Origin: Candolleomyces eurysporus | Lineage: Eukaryota > Basidiomycota > Agaricomycetes > Agaricales > Psathyrellaceae | Direction of reading: 5' to 3' | Length of the DNA stretch: 64,000 bases | NCBI GenBank assembly: GCA_027579435.1 | Contig: JANBPK010000808.1 | Span: 310,001 to 374,000 of the forward strand | Shown: positions 1 to 12,327 of the stretch, one piece after another | Layout of the letters: each line of letters begins with the position of its first letter | Numbering within the stretch: the first letter of the stretch is position 1 | The notes under the pieces: generated by a model | What the model saw: the letters and a program-made list of their open reading frames with translations, nothing else | Told to the model about the DNA's origin: nothing | Databases searched by the model: none | Program-made: the position numbers and the translations under genes

Positions 1-3000
1 CAAGTTCGCCTCCGTGCAAGACCGACTTCGTGAATGGCGGCCTGATGTCATGGAGCGCATCCAAGTCTTCTCATGCATGGCCATCAAGGCCCTGGATTTC
101 GACGCCATTCGTATTGATAAAGCCCTTCAAGTCTCAGTCGATGGTATGGCCAATTGGGCTACCCACACCCGAGAATGTGCTGCTCGGCTTGGCAAAACCA
201 ATTTCTTCATTCCTGGCGAAGTCACTGGTGGTGACACCTTTGGTGCCTTGTACATGTAAGTGGAGTTTCTTGGTGACCTCTCAGCTCGTACTTACTCCCG
301 TCAGGGGTCGTGGTCGCACACCTACACAGAGGCCAGGTGGATTCCTCGCCGCAGCCAACGTCAGCGCTACCGATAATCAATACTTTTTGCGAGAAGCTGG
401 CCACAACTCCTTGGACTCGGTCGCTTTCCACTACTCCATCTATCGTGCTATGGCTCGCATCCTTGGCATGGACGGAAACTTGCAAGTCGCTTTCGACACG
501 AATGCTGACCTCGTCGACGCTTGGAATCAGATCTTCGTCAGCAACGATTTGTTGAACCCTACATCTGGCGACGTCGATCCCCGACACATGTACGGAACCA
601 GCAATTTCGATATCTTCCGTTGGCAGAGCTTGGAAAATGGCACCCAGAGAGTCGCTGTTGGAACTTTTATCACTTCCCTCGTCATGCCTGGTATTCCATT
701 GGTACGTACAGCTTCTATCTGTTCAGCTGTTAATCTGAAACCGTTTGCAGTTGTATTATGGCGAAGAGCAAAATTTCTACCTTTTCGACAACGGTGCATC
801 CAATTACCTTTACGGGTAAGATCTTCGCTTCCAGTCTTGGTATAATATGCTCACGCGCCTCCAGACGTCAAGCAATGTTCAGCACAACCGCCTGGAAACG
901 ACATGGGTGCTATCAACTGGGGTCTGAGCAATACTTCAACATGCCCCTCACAAAGGCCCTCATTGGATGCCAAGACGAATGGAACTCGCTTGATCATTTC
1001 GATCCCACCGCCAATACACGTCGACTCTTTTCTCATTTCTTCCAGCTGCGTAGAACATATGGTGTCCTTCAGGATGGGTTCGGATTGCGCAACTTGCGTA
1101 AATGGACATACGAAATCAAACGACCGGGGTCCAACAACACCGCAACGGAAATGGGTGCTTGGGCTTTTGTTCGTGAAGAACTCACCGGATTCCAAAACGT
1201 ATCAGGTCAATTCCAAGATCCCGTCATGCTTGTGTTCACGAACGAAAATCACACCACCTCCTACACCTTCCCTTGCAAGGGTGACGAGAGTAACTTCACT
1301 CCCTTTGAACCTGGCACCATCCGAAATCTCTTCTATCCCTACGAAAACTACACCACCGAAGCTTCCGCCGAGGCTATTCCAGGCCGTCCAGATAACGAGA
1401 CTTTTGGCTGTATCCCTTCCATGACTCTGGAGCCTTACGGTTTCAAGGCATTTGTCCCCATCGAACAGTGGACTCCCCCAGCTCCCGCCCTTACCAAATT
1501 CAGTCCGGGCCACGATCATAGGATCAATTCTGATTCTGGGGATTCTAATGTCCAGGTGACGCTGGAATTCAACACCGTAATGGACTGCGACAGTGTCACC
1601 GAAAGCATCACGATCGAGGTGTCTTCCACCAGCCAGGGTACACCAACCTTCTCTACTGCACAATGTCAGCGCATGTCCAGCGCTGATCCCAACATCATTC
1701 CCGGAGGTGATGTTTCGGTGTGGTCATGGCAGGCGACGCTGCAGAACATCCCTGACGGTATCATCCTTTTGACGATCACCAGGCCTGCTGCCGCCCGATC
1801 AGCTACTTCCACCACCGGCGTAAGCTTTCCCATCCCTTGAATCTGCATTCATAGTCTGACTAATGTTCTTCTAGGCCGTTGACCATCTCCTCTTGAGAAA
1901 GGGTAAATCCGACAACGTCATGGTCTTCCCTGATAGCGACTACGATCCTGCCGCTCTTACTGAATCTGGTGGCCAATTCACCTTTACGCACAAGGCCGTT
2001 GGAGCAGATATGTTCAGGTACACTTGGAATTACGGCACCAACTGGACAGACTGGAAGGCATATGAAGCCTCCACGAACATTGATGCCAGTCAGCTCATAC
2101 AGAAGGATCACATCTGGAAGGGTGGTCATGTCATCGTCCAATGTGAGTATCATGTCTCTTGACACACCGCTCGCTAAGCTTACCGTTTCATATCAGACTG
2201 GAGCAAGCATGCGAGCTCTGCCAGCACTGTGGTGCATTCAGACGGCCAGTACACCGGACCTCCCCGCCGTGTGCCCCAGTTCCTGATTCGTGGTCCTTTC
2301 AACAACTGGGGTTTCGACAAGGGTATCAACACCCTGATGAAACTCAATGATCAGGATCAATGGCAGCTCGATATCATGGCTTCATGGCCCACCTACATGC
2401 AACTGAACGTCTACGACTTCAACGACTACTGGTACGGAGATGCTGATGGCGATGGTGTCCTCGATCGTCTACCACCTAACACGGTCGCCCCGAACTATGT
2501 CAACGTCACTGCCCCTCCTTACCCTTATCTTTCGTGGCGACTCTTGGTTTCCGATGCAGGCATGACATGGAGCTTGGTCCCCCGTGGCCAAGCGATGATC
2601 GGCGCCATTGTGTACGCATTGCTCCTCGCTATCCCTCTCATCACTGCTACCCTCGCTGTCCTGATCTTCATGTGGACGTTCTACGGCATCAAATACAACC
2701 GATACGGTGTCAAGAACAAATCCAACACCAGCTACTTCCCCATTCTCGGAGCGCTTAGCAACAAGTCCAACGCTGATTTGAATGGTGGTTCTGCCGCGCC
2801 GGAGAAAATGTTTGGCGGTAGCAAGGCTCCGAAGGAGATTATCGGTTGGCCCGAGGACAAGAACAAGCGGCGAAAGGTGCTCATTGCAACCTTGGAGTAC
2901 GAAATCATCGATTGGAAGCTCAAGGTCAAAATTGGTGGTTTGGGTGTCATGTCGAGTTTGATGGGCAAAGCCATGTCGGACGTCGACCTCATCTGGGTTT

Positions 3001-6000
3001 GCCCCAAGGTGAAAGACCTCGAGTACCCCGCAGGAGATCCCGTAGACCCTATTGAAGTCATCATCTTCGGCGAACCATATCTCATTGAAGTCGAGACCCA
3101 TCAACTGGACAACATCACCTGGGTTATCCTTGACAGCCCCGTGTTCCGCGCGCAAACCAAAGCCGATCCCTATCCCGCTCGTATGGACGATCTCAGCTCT
3201 GCCATCTTCTACTCCACATGGAACCAGGCCATTGCCGCCACCATCCGCCGCAACCCTGACATCGACATCTACCACATCAACGATTACCACGGCGCCCTCG
3301 CTCCCATCTATCTCCTCCCCAAGGTCATGCCCGTCTGTCTCTCCCTCCACAACGCCGAATTCCAGGGTCTCTGGCCGCTTCGCACCAAGGAAGAAATGAA
3401 GGAAGTCTGCTCAGCGTTCAACATCAGCAAAGAGCACTGCACGAAATACGTTCAATTCGGTAACACCTTCAATCTGCTCCACGCTGCCGCCTCCTTCATC
3501 AGTAACCATCAAAAGAGTATTGGTGTTGCTGGTGTGTCCGACAAGTACGGCAAGCGCTCGTGGGCTCGGTATCCCGCTCTTTGGACCTTGAAGCATGTCG
3601 ACTCCCTCCCCAATCCCGATCCTACCGATATCGCCGCTCTGGAAGAGACCCCAATCAAGTCCAAGAACGTTCAGATCGATCAAGATGCGGAAGCTGCTCG
3701 TCCCGAAAACAAGCGCAAGGCACAGGAATGGGCTGGTATCAGGCAAGACCCCAAGTCGGATCTCTTCGTGTTCGTCGGTCGTTGGTCAAAGCAAAAGGGT
3801 GTCGATGTTATTGCCGATGTGCTACCTTCCCTGTAAGCTTTTTTTTTCCTTCCGTTTACTTTTGTTTTGCCGACGCTCACCTTTCTCGTAGCTTGGAAAA
3901 GAAGCCCAGCATTCAGGTTATCGCCGTTGGCCCCGTCATTGATCTGTACGGTCGCTTCGCCGCTGAGAAATTGGCCCGTCTTATGGAAATGTATCCGGAT
4001 CGCGTCTACTCCAAGCCAGAGTTCACAGCTCTTCCTCCCTACCTCTTCAGCGGTGCCGACTTTGCTTTGATCCCCTCTCGTGACGAGCCTTTCGGTTTGG
4101 TCGCTGTCGAATTCGGTCGTAAGGGTGCTCTTGGTGTTGGTAGTCGTCTTGGTGGTCTCGGTCTCATGCCCGGTTGGGTACGTGCACGTCTTTCATTTAT
4201 ATCGCACATTTACTCATTCCTCTCCAGTGGTTCCCTGTCGAGTCTACCGGAACGAACCATATGCTTTCACAATTGACCAAGACAATCAAGTTGGCTCTGA
4301 AGTCTACTGAAGAGGAGCGTGCTGTCCTTCGTGCTCGATCTGCGGTCCAACGTTTCCCTGTCGTCGAGTGGCGTCAACGTATGGAAGATTTCCACAAACG
4401 CAGTATCTACCAAAGTCGCAAGGCCGCTGGTTCTAACGCCTGGAGGAAGTCTGATGGAGACTCCGCTGCTCCTCGTCCTGTCGCCCATACCGATGATTGG
4501 GATCCCGTCCAGATGCCCCAGCCCACACAGCCCGAATGGGATGCAGCCAGTCTTCGCAGCTACAACGACGGTCCTCACACCCCCGGTTCACCCGCTGCTT
4601 GGAGTCAGGATAACCTCGGCACGCCCAATGAATTCGGTGGTCCCAACCAGGGTTACTTCGACGGCAGAGGCACCAGAGGAAGTGTTGCAACAACCTCGGG
4701 AGGTGAAGGATTCGACAACTTTTTGGACAGGGCAAACAAAACGATTGGCCGCGAACAGCGTCATGTGCCTGATCCGTTCCTCGAGGGTGGCTTAGCGCCT
4801 CATCGTCCTTTCGGTGCTCATTCCCGTATCTCGTCTGTTGAGTCTATTTCTACCATCGTCGACGAAAAGTCAAACTCGCCTCTCAACAAGGCCATCGCCT
4901 CCGTGAGTATTTTATTTACTGTACGATGACCTGCAGTGGCTAACAATCCGTAGTTCACGGATGCCGACGGTGGTGTTGCCGCAGATTTCGTTCAAAAGTT
5001 GCAGAATCTCAACTCCAAGAACTCCGAGCACGAACTCTGTATCGACAAGTTCTTGGTCAAGAGCGAAGAGACTTTCTTCGGAAAGGTCAAGAAGGAGAAA
5101 CTGTCTAGTGCTGCCAGCGTCCGGTCTTCTCAACGAGATTCAGTTTGGGGAACTCCAACTCCTTCTCTCTACTCCCGGCCAGATTGTGAGTTACGCTCAT
5201 AGTGTTCTAAGGGCTGCTTTTCTAATGAACTTTGGATAGCTCCCAACATGCAAGGATCATTCCACGGCGAAGATGACAACCCTTTCCATGATCACGACCA
5301 ACCCGACGGCCCTCCCATGACCGCTCTCCAGGTTGCCATGTCTCGCGAACTTGCAGGGTGGCCATTGTACACCATCGTCATTGCTCTTGGTCAGATGCTC
5401 AGCGCAACCAGCTTCCAAATCACCCTCCTTTCTGGTCGCAACTGGGCGGACGACATGCAATTGTACATCCTCGGAGCGATCTTCTTTGCTGCCTCGGCCG
5501 TGTGGTACCCCTTGTTCAGGCTCAAACCATCCGTCTACGTCCTCTCTGCGCCATGGATTTTCTTCGGTCTCGCCTTCTTCCTCATCGGTCTTCCTACTAT
5601 CCACGAGGCACTGCGCCCAGCGCAAAAGACTCTCGCAAACGTTGCAACTTGGTGTTATGCCGTTGCATCAGCTGCTGGATTCTTGTTCTTCGGTCTCAAC
5701 TTCGGTGAAGAAGCTGTATGTTTCNTTTTTTTATTGTTTATTTTATTTTCGTTGTCATTGACCATTTATATTTTAGGGTGCTGCTACAGAAGTGTGGACA
5801 CTGCGGGCCTGCATCGTTCAGGGTTCTCAGCAAATTTGGGTTGCAGCATTGTGGTATTGGGGTAATTCGTTGAACGGACGTGCAGATGGCTATGTTCCAC
5901 CCTGGTATATTGTGCTTGCCGTTTGGCCTCTTGCCGTCATGAGCTTCGTCTTCGCATACCTCATGCTCTACGGTCTTCCCGAGTACTACCGACAAACGCC

Positions 6001-6898
6001 TCCCAAGGTTCCCCACTTCTTGAAGACCTTGTTCAGGAGGAAGCTCGTGTTGTGGTTCCTGTTCGCCGAGATCCTGCGAGATTATTGGTTGAGTTCGGTA
6101 GGTACCCGTTCGCTCAAGCGTCGAACCTCATCTGACTGTCATTCAGCCCTATGGTCGTAACTGGAGTTTCCTCTGGGCGGTTCCCATTCCCCATTGGCAG
6201 ACCCTTATCCTTGTCATCGTCTTCTTCATCTTCGTTTGGGGAGCCATGCTCCTCATCTTGACCCACTTCAGCAAGACCCACACATGGCTGCTTCCTGTAT
6301 TCGCTGTTGGCCTAGGGGCTCCCAGATGGGCACAAGTAGGTTTCTTCAGCTTAACCGGTCTGCTACCTCTCTAATACCATAAATTAGATGCTCTGGGGTA
6401 CCTCTTCTATTGCCCTTTATGTTCCTTGGGGCGGCTCCGCAGGTCCTTACCTCAGCCTTTCCCTCTGGCTCTGGCTCGGTGTTCTTGATGCGATCCAAGG
6501 TGTTGGGTTGGGTATGATCCTGTTGCAGGTACGTTGACTATGCATGTTTCTTTCTCTTCCAGTGCTCACCGATTTCTAGACACTTTCGCGTCTCCATGTT
6601 TGCGCCACGCTGGCTTTCTCGCAACTCCTTGGTTCGGTTGTCGTTATCATCGCCCGAGCAACTGCTCCAAACAGACTTGGACCCGCCACTGTGTTCCCAG
6701 ATGCCGCCAAATGGAACCCCTCTGAAGGCCTTGGTGGAAGCCCAATCTCCTATCCTCTGTTCTGGGTATGCCTGGCCTGCCAACTCATCATCGTCGTTGG
6801 CTACTTCTGGTTCTACCGCAAGGAACAACTTGGTATGTCACTTTCCTGTTCAAGCCGCGTCCGCTCTCTTATACCCTTGTTCCACAGCTCGGCCATAA
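1..6898 (+). CDS. ags1: Alpha-1,3-glucan synthase, 3' part (N-terminus outside window)
   Basis: Cell-wall alpha-1,3-glucan synthase of the plasma membrane, which polymerises glucose from UDP-glucose. The window opens inside the extracellular amylase-like (GH13) domain: the IRIDKA stretch (near 110) is the nucleophile region and GEVTGG (near 217) the acid/base region. After a linker and membrane segment (about 2580-2690) comes the cytosolic glycogen-synthase-like GT5 domain, with the KIGGLG sugar-nucleotide motif near 2930 and a VGRWSKQKG second Rossmann half near 3775. From about 5340 a series of hydrophobic helices forms the C-terminal multi-pass domain thought to export the glucan. Many short introns (256-304, near 3834, near 4178, near 5716). 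The last one starts at 6833 and the protein ends RKEQLARP, stop 6896-6898. The N at 5725 lies in an intron. Signal peptide and protein start are upstream. Family assignment is firm. Confidence 0.95.
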
Positions 6899-7237
6899 AT
6901 TCTGCACTGCTGCGTCTACCTACCAAATTTCGACACCTCTAATTGCATATCCAGGACGATTTACGTACATTTTTGGGATACACGATATGTTTGACTTACA
7001 CCGGACTTTTTGAATTCAGTACATGCCTATTTAGAAAATAATGAGGAAATTGCATAGATTACTTGGTCACTCCCTTGACTTTTTGCTTTACTACGTAGTA
7101 GTTGTCACTCTCTAGATATGATAATAGGAGCCTCAGATTCCACGATGACCATTTGTATGTCCTTGTTGACATTGTCCTGAGCTGAGCGCATTCACTGCTG
7201 TGCGCCAAACGCTTGAACGCTACGACGACCTTGCATT
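6899..7237. other. Intergenic, 339 bp, tandem genes
   Basis: Spacer between the glucan synthase stop and the NSRP1-like start. It should hold the glucan synthase 3' end and the NSRP1-like promoter. I see no ORF, RNA gene or repeat in it. Confidence 0.6.
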
Positions 7238-8447
7238 ATGAAGCTCTCAATATCTCTCAAGAAGAAGCCAGAGGCCTCCGCACCAGCCCCGGCTCCCAAA
7301 CCCAAGCCATCCTTGTTCAGTGAAGCCGAAGCGGATGAACCAACAGAACCAGTATCCGTCGCCTACAATGTCCAGGCGTCCAAGGCCATGAGGAAGAAGA
7401 TGGAAGCGGAGAAGCAGGTCGATTCTACGGTCTATGAGTATGACGAGGTGTGGGATAGGATGCAAGTGGCGAAGCAGAAACAGAAAGAGGCCAAGCAGGT
7501 TGAGGCTCTCGAACGTAAGGTACGCACCCTATCTGTTCGGTAACACCTAGTTCATTCTAAGAGCTCTAAAGCCAAAATATATCAACAGTTTGCTTAATGC
7601 TGCTGCTACGAGGAAACTGGACCATCTACGCGCGGAAGAGAAGATGATGCAGCGGGAACGAGAGCTCGAGGGCGACGAGTTCAAGGATAAAGAGTCGTTC
7701 GTGACGCAGGCTTACAAGGAGCAGCTGGAGCAGATACGGCAGGCAGAGGAAGAAGAGAAGAAAAGAGACGGCAAGTCTTGCATTTTCGACCATTGGGTTC
7801 CGGCGCTGAGTCTCATTATAGAAATGGAGAAGAAAAAGCGAGGTGTGACAACAGGCATGACGCATTTCTACCGAAAACTTTTGGAGGAAAATGAACAGGA
7901 GCACGAAGCCTCGCTCAAGGCTGCCGAAAAGCGTGTATACGGGCCTCAATCAGAAGACCCATCCAATCTCACAATTGCAAAGCCCCCAGACTTCACGCCC
8001 AAGTCGGATTTGGAATTGGCAAAACTTGCCAGGGCACAAGGGAAAGAAGTGGAACTGAACGACGACAACCAAATCGTAGACAAGCGGGAGCTACTTGCCC
8101 CAGGGCTGAATCTGTCTCAACATAATACTCGAAACCTTGCCCTCAAACAGGCGTTGGACGCCAAGAAAGATCCCCAGGAATCTGAGGTTCAAGCTCACCG
8201 CGCCGTCGGCGTCGCTGCCAGCCGCAAGGAGGTCGACGCACGGAGAAGGAGGGAAATACAGCAACAAATGGAAGAGGAGAACCGGCGCATTCAAGAGAAG
8301 AGGAAAGAAGAGGAGGCCGAGAGCATTCGACGGACGGTGATGAAGCGCAACACCACTGATGATGTTCAGAGCGCTAGGGAGCGATATCTTCAGCGCAAAC
8401 GGGCAAAGCTGGAGCAACAGGATACAGAAAACTCTGGGGCGTCTTGA
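7238..8447 (+). CDS. NSRP1: NSRP1-like nuclear speckle splicing regulator (DUF2040)
   Basis: Homologue of nuclear speckle splicing regulatory protein 1 (CCDC55), which in animals influences alternative splice-site choice; the role here is inferred. Inferred exons 7238-7519, 7572-7770 and 7822-8447 give 368 aa with all phases consistent. Conserved DUF2040 signs: KPSLFSEAEADE near residue 22, VYEYDEVWDRM near 67, RKPKYINSLL across the first junction, FKDKESFVTQAYKEQL, and RGVTTGMTHFYRKLL. The C-terminal half is charged coiled coil rich in E, K and R. The usual nuclear-speckle RS-rich tail is not obvious. The second intron (7771-7821) starts with GC instead of GT; because it is 51 bp it keeps the frame open, so a naive translation carries 17 extra residues that break the conserved block. 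Convergent with the kinase-like gene downstream. Confidence 0.9.
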
Positions 8448-8559
8448 TGCATCCTACATTGTTTTTTCTATGATAGATAGCTGAGTTGTGTATTATAATA
8501 GTCCTACTAAGATGGTCCTCATGAGGTCGTAAATTGGGTATGTGGTAAAGCAAGTTCAG

Positions 8560-9820
8560 TCAACTGGAATTGCTGGGGCAGTTATGGTGCATTCGATGTT
8601 TTAATTGCGACATCAGACTCTCAAATGCACACAGAACATCCTTCAGCGAAGTCCGGTGGTCAGGGTTGCGTTCTAGCATGGGGGAGGTCAGTTCCACCAG
8701 TTCTGGGATGTCGAAGTCCATCATCTGAAGGATGGATTAGTATATCATTCTTCCTGAAGCACTCCGAATTACCTGGCACGTTCGCAGCACCAAAACACCC
8801 AATGCCCAAACATCTATTTTGAATGGATCGTGAAAGTCTGTGCTGTCACACTCTGGAGGAACTTCTGTCGCATGGTGTCTATACACTTGGGGTGTTTGAA
8901 CCCCCTGAAAATTACGGCTGAGCTCAAAGTCTATGTAGGCATATCGCCCATTGAAGTCCGTGACGAGATTACGCAAGGAGATATCCAGATGCACAAGTCG
9001 GTGTTGATGCATGAAGGCAGCGTGCTGCACGGACCTTTAGTAGCTATGGTCTGCGGGGCGACAAAAAACATACCTCAATGCATTGTCGTATTGCATCGAC
9101 AAAAACAGTCCAGCAACACGGTCCTCCTGAATGTGGGATGAGCTCGGACGACCATTCCTCCATTACGATAAAGGCAATCTGATCCTCCATGCATTCGAAA
9201 AGCGCCAAGATTGCTATTGATGTACTCAGTCTAGGCCTGATGATACCTGGAGAAAAAACACGGAGCTTACGGATTGTATGATTCATGGGCTCGTCACATA
9301 GCGGAGGCGAAGATAGAAGCCTGACTACCTCGTACTCCCTGCTGTGCAAATGAACCGCCTTTGCAACAAACCGCTTGCCATCACAGGTTCTTACGCCCCG
9401 AAATAAATTATCTGGCTGAGAACGTCGTTAGTTGCGTTGTTCAAAAGAGAAGATGTCACCAACCAAGCCAGCGTCCGGACATAGGTCATTGTCGTTGGGA
9501 GAGCCTTCTTCACAGCATAAAACAGAAGATATCGAGTCGTGAAACAGGAAATCGGCGGATGATTTTTCGAAGCGGCGGTAGTAAGCCCTTGCGTCTCGCA
9601 CCGTGTCGAGCTCGAAACCTCGACTCTGAAAAAGGCCACGGTACTTGGGCCAATACGGTTTGATACGGCGGTTTACGTCCTCTTCGTCGAATACTGACGA
9701 GTCGGAGCACGTCGAGGACGTTTCGTAGCTGTCATCCGAGTCAGAATCCCAGGCTGAGGACATGAGGGAGAGCGAGGAGAGCGACGGAAGCGACGATGAC
9801 AGACGGATGAGAGGGGCCAT
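8560..9820 (-). CDS. Divergent protein-kinase-like protein
   Basis: Single kinase-fold domain preceded by an acidic/serine-rich N-terminus. Inferred exons (transcript order) 9464-9820, 9271-9415, 9074-9213, 8773-9024, 8560-8724 give 352 aa with consistent phases. Visible kinase landmarks: KRFVAKAV (the VAIK lysine), IAFIVMEEW hinge, HLVHLDIS-type catalytic loop (HRLVHLDISLRN), IDFE at the DFG position, EVPPE at APE, and DVWALGVL in subdomain IX. The catalytic loop reads HLD rather than HRD, and DFG is replaced by DFE. This resembles the expanded kinase-like families of mushroom-forming fungi, in which activity is uncertain. Start at 9820 was chosen because an A/T-rich TATA-like element lies about 80 bp upstream; an in-frame ATG at 9964 also exists but lies upstream of that element. 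Substrate unknown. Confidence 0.8.
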
Positions 9821-10439
9821 CTCCTTGGGTGATATATCTTTATAATAATCGATGAGTGAGGCGGATGGCGGGTGTGTGCAGACACTACACAAATGGCAAA
9901 ATATATAACTCTCCACCTCTCCCGAGACGGCGATTATGATGACCAGCCCGGAAACGATGACCATACATAGGGAGGAACAAGTGTTGGTATCGCCCGTTTG
10001 GAAACGAGTTTAAGCCGTAAGGGTCTCGGTGGAATCTCTACGAAAGATCTTCCCGATTCAGAAAGACCCATGTCGATAACCAGAAGACGCAAAACCGAGA
10101 TGCGGTTCTGAGGTAAGGGCCTGAGAATCCTGTGCACAGTTCAGACCAGGAGCTCCAGGGCCGGAGAAGTGGTCTAGAGACGAAGTGGCGCCCAGAAGCT
10201 AGTCAACGAGCCAGTAGTTTGGTGTAGATAGTAGTAGGAGATGGTGTTGCAGCTGGTGGGAGAAGAAAACACAGTGAGTATGAAGCACCTGCTTTTGGAA
10301 ATTTCCGCTTCTGCCTGCTACACGTGCAGGAACTTCGTGCGAACTTGAACACCATATCTGCTTCCACCGCGCCAGGTACACGCTTTAACTTCTCTGTTGC
10401 TCTCTATCTCCAGACTCCTGGTAATTAAGTCCCGTTTGC
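9821..10439. other. Divergent intergenic region, 619 bp
   Basis: Promoter region shared between the kinase-like gene (leftward) and the RRM gene (rightward). Short ORFs here have no recognisable product. Apart from the TATA-like element near 9901 I see no repeat or RNA gene. Confidence 0.5.
9901..9907 (-). promoter_or_regulatory. TATA-like element of the kinase-like gene
   Basis: An ATATATA stretch about 80 bp upstream of the proposed start at 9820. It supports the downstream ATG over the one at 9964. Position and composition are seen; function is inferred. Confidence 0.35.
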
Positions 10440-11120
10440 ATGGAAGAGGGTACCAAATCTAAACGGACCGTCTTTATCGGAGGCATAAGTGAAGACACCG
10501 ATGAAGCCTTGATTTACGAGACCTTCTCTACTTTTGGCACGCTCGTATTCCTCGGTGCTATGGGCTGTTGGCTAACTCAAAGTTTTGCAGGGGACATCAT
10601 CGAAGTAGTTCTCCCAGGTCCATCTAACCCAACCCTCTCTCAACCACAGAATCGTTCGTGATTTTACCGAACTGACCAACCCGACTCTAATGTCTGCTTC
10701 TAGAGGGGAAACATCGGGGTTTCGCATTCGTAACCTACGGTTCAACTGCTGATGCTCAAGATGCAATTGACAACATGGATCTCAACGAACTGAAAGGCCG
10801 AGTGCTGAAGGTCAACCTTGCCAAGCCAATGAAAGGTCTTCTGAGTGCACCTATTCAGAACCGAGCCAGTGCGTCTTCATTTCACTACTACCATCTGACT
10901 GCCAGAACTTAATTATAACCCCCTTCAGTTTGGGAATCAGAAGAGTGGCTACAGGAACATGTAAAACCATTGGCGCAGAGCGGAGGTAAGTCAATGAGAT
11001 TCCTGCTTGAAAAGTCCGAGACGATCCCGACCAATGATTGCAGGCGTCCAAGGACGGCGTGCTGGTGCTGATGAGCAAACCGAGTCGGACGACAAAGACG
11101 ACGATGCGATGCAAGAGTAA
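10440..11120 (+). CDS. RRM protein related to the cyclophilin E (PPIE) RNA-binding half
   Basis: Small RNA-binding protein, 152 aa in the model with exons 10440-10536, 10591-10653, 10704-10868, 10929-10985 and 11044-11120. One RRM: RNP2 is VFIGGI (residues 11-16), RNP1 is [10 protein letters not shown], followed by [23 protein letters not shown], the signature of the CypE/PPIE RRM. After it comes [11 protein letters not shown], the conserved tail seen before the cyclophilin domain in longer homologues, then an acidic end. No peptidyl-prolyl isomerase domain follows, so it is RRM-only, as I believe is common in fungi. Likely spliceosome-associated, by homology. The first intron needs a GC donor at 10537 to give the conserved [10 protein letters not shown]; a GT donor at 10545 leads to a stop. 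Confidence 0.8.
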
Positions 11121-11383
11121 AAGAGTCCCAATCCGAACATACACACCGCAATTCCGGATCTCATGAACCGCAACACATTATGGACAATTGACAGATGGCC
11201 CAATTTCGAACACAACCCCTTCCCATGCTACGTATGAGACGAATTGCTTCTACCTCCCGCTTCCGATGGTCGGATATAAGTTCTCCAGCATAGAATAGGG
11301 TGTTCCTATTAACCGTCAGACCGGAAGCACGAGCCACAAGTCAGAGAACTCACGGAGTGTGTATCCCAATATGTAGTATCCTT

Positions 11384-12253
11384 CTAAAACTCTGTAGGAG
11401 CTTGCATGTCATTTTCCTCAAATTGGGCTCTTGCCCGTTTGATATCTTCTTGCATGAACAAGAGTTCCTCCAATCGGGCGAGCTTCTTTGCATCAGCAGG
11501 GCGCGAGAGAGCTCTGCGAAGGTCCTCAATGGATACGCGAGATTTCTTCGACCCCCCGCCCGCCGCTTGGCACTAGACGAAACTCAATAAGAAAGAACCG
11601 GCGTCAGCAGGTCAGACGTTCAACTCACAACATCGGTGATATACTCGATTAATATTTCTTCCATGACGTTCACAGTGTCATTTGACGGATTTCTGTCGTC
11701 GCCAAAGCCATACATCAAGCTTTTCACTGGCAAGCCGAAACACACATTTAGCACGATGGCTCTCATTTGTGGAGCAACGGAGAAAGCCCTGACATTCTTT
11801 GGTGAAAAGTCCCTTCAGATTTGACTGTCTCTTCCCTCTACTAGCGGGACCTGAGGAAGTAGTCGTTGCTGCATTGTCACGAAGATAGGCAGGCGTATAT
11901 GCAGTGAATGTTGTTGATCTTTGCGGAGGAACAGGAGTCGATGTTGTTGCGACCGCTGGCGTGGTTGTTGCAGCTGCAGTTGTCGTGGTTGAGGCTGCTT
12001 GAGCTGTCGTTGTTGAAGGAGCCGCCGGTGTTGGTGCCTGCTGAGTAGGTGCCCTCTGAACCTGCGGTGTCTGCGGATGCTGAACAAAGCTTGCGAAATA
12101 CGGCCAGCCATAGCTCGTTACACCGGTGTGATATGGGTTCGTTTGATAAGAATAGGCCCCAGCATAGGCTCCTTGATATGCACCATATGGATATGTAGTT
12201 GAAGTAGGAGGAGCACCAGAGGTTGCGGGAGGAGTATACGGTGTATAAGACAT
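11384..12253 (-). CDS. TAF13: TFIID subunit TAF13 with long low-complexity N-terminus
   Basis: Histone-fold subunit of the general transcription factor TFIID, pairing with TAF11. Inferred exons 11794-12253, 11629-11726 and 11384-11572 give 248 aa with consistent phases. The histone fold covers about residues 148-240: FTKELKSLMYGFGDD, NVMEEILIEYITDV, VSIEDLRRALSRP, then the LEELLFMQEDIKRARAQF helix typical of TAF13. The first ~145 residues are Y/P-rich, then an A/T/Q/P-rich stretch ending PPQRSTTFTAYTPAYLRDN. TAF13 proteins are usually near 120-130 aa, so this roughly doubles the length. The fold was visible only after splicing. Same strand as the DUF4211 gene, whose stop lies 74 bp upstream of this ATG. 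Confidence 0.9.
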
Positions 12254-12327
12254 GGTCGTCACAGTACAAGGCAAACACTGCCGCGGGTCTAATGATACAT
12301 GGAACAAACAACGCGTAAACAAACTAC

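Noticed and set aside
2469..3350. Long minus-strand open frame of 293 codons
   Set aside because: It lies antisense to the GT5 domain of the glucan synthase; its G/D/V-rich composition is a codon-bias shadow with no family motifs.
9964..9964. Upstream in-frame ATG for the kinase-like gene
   Set aside because: It lies upstream of the TATA-like element and would add a hydrophobic leader not expected for this family; 9820 is preferred.
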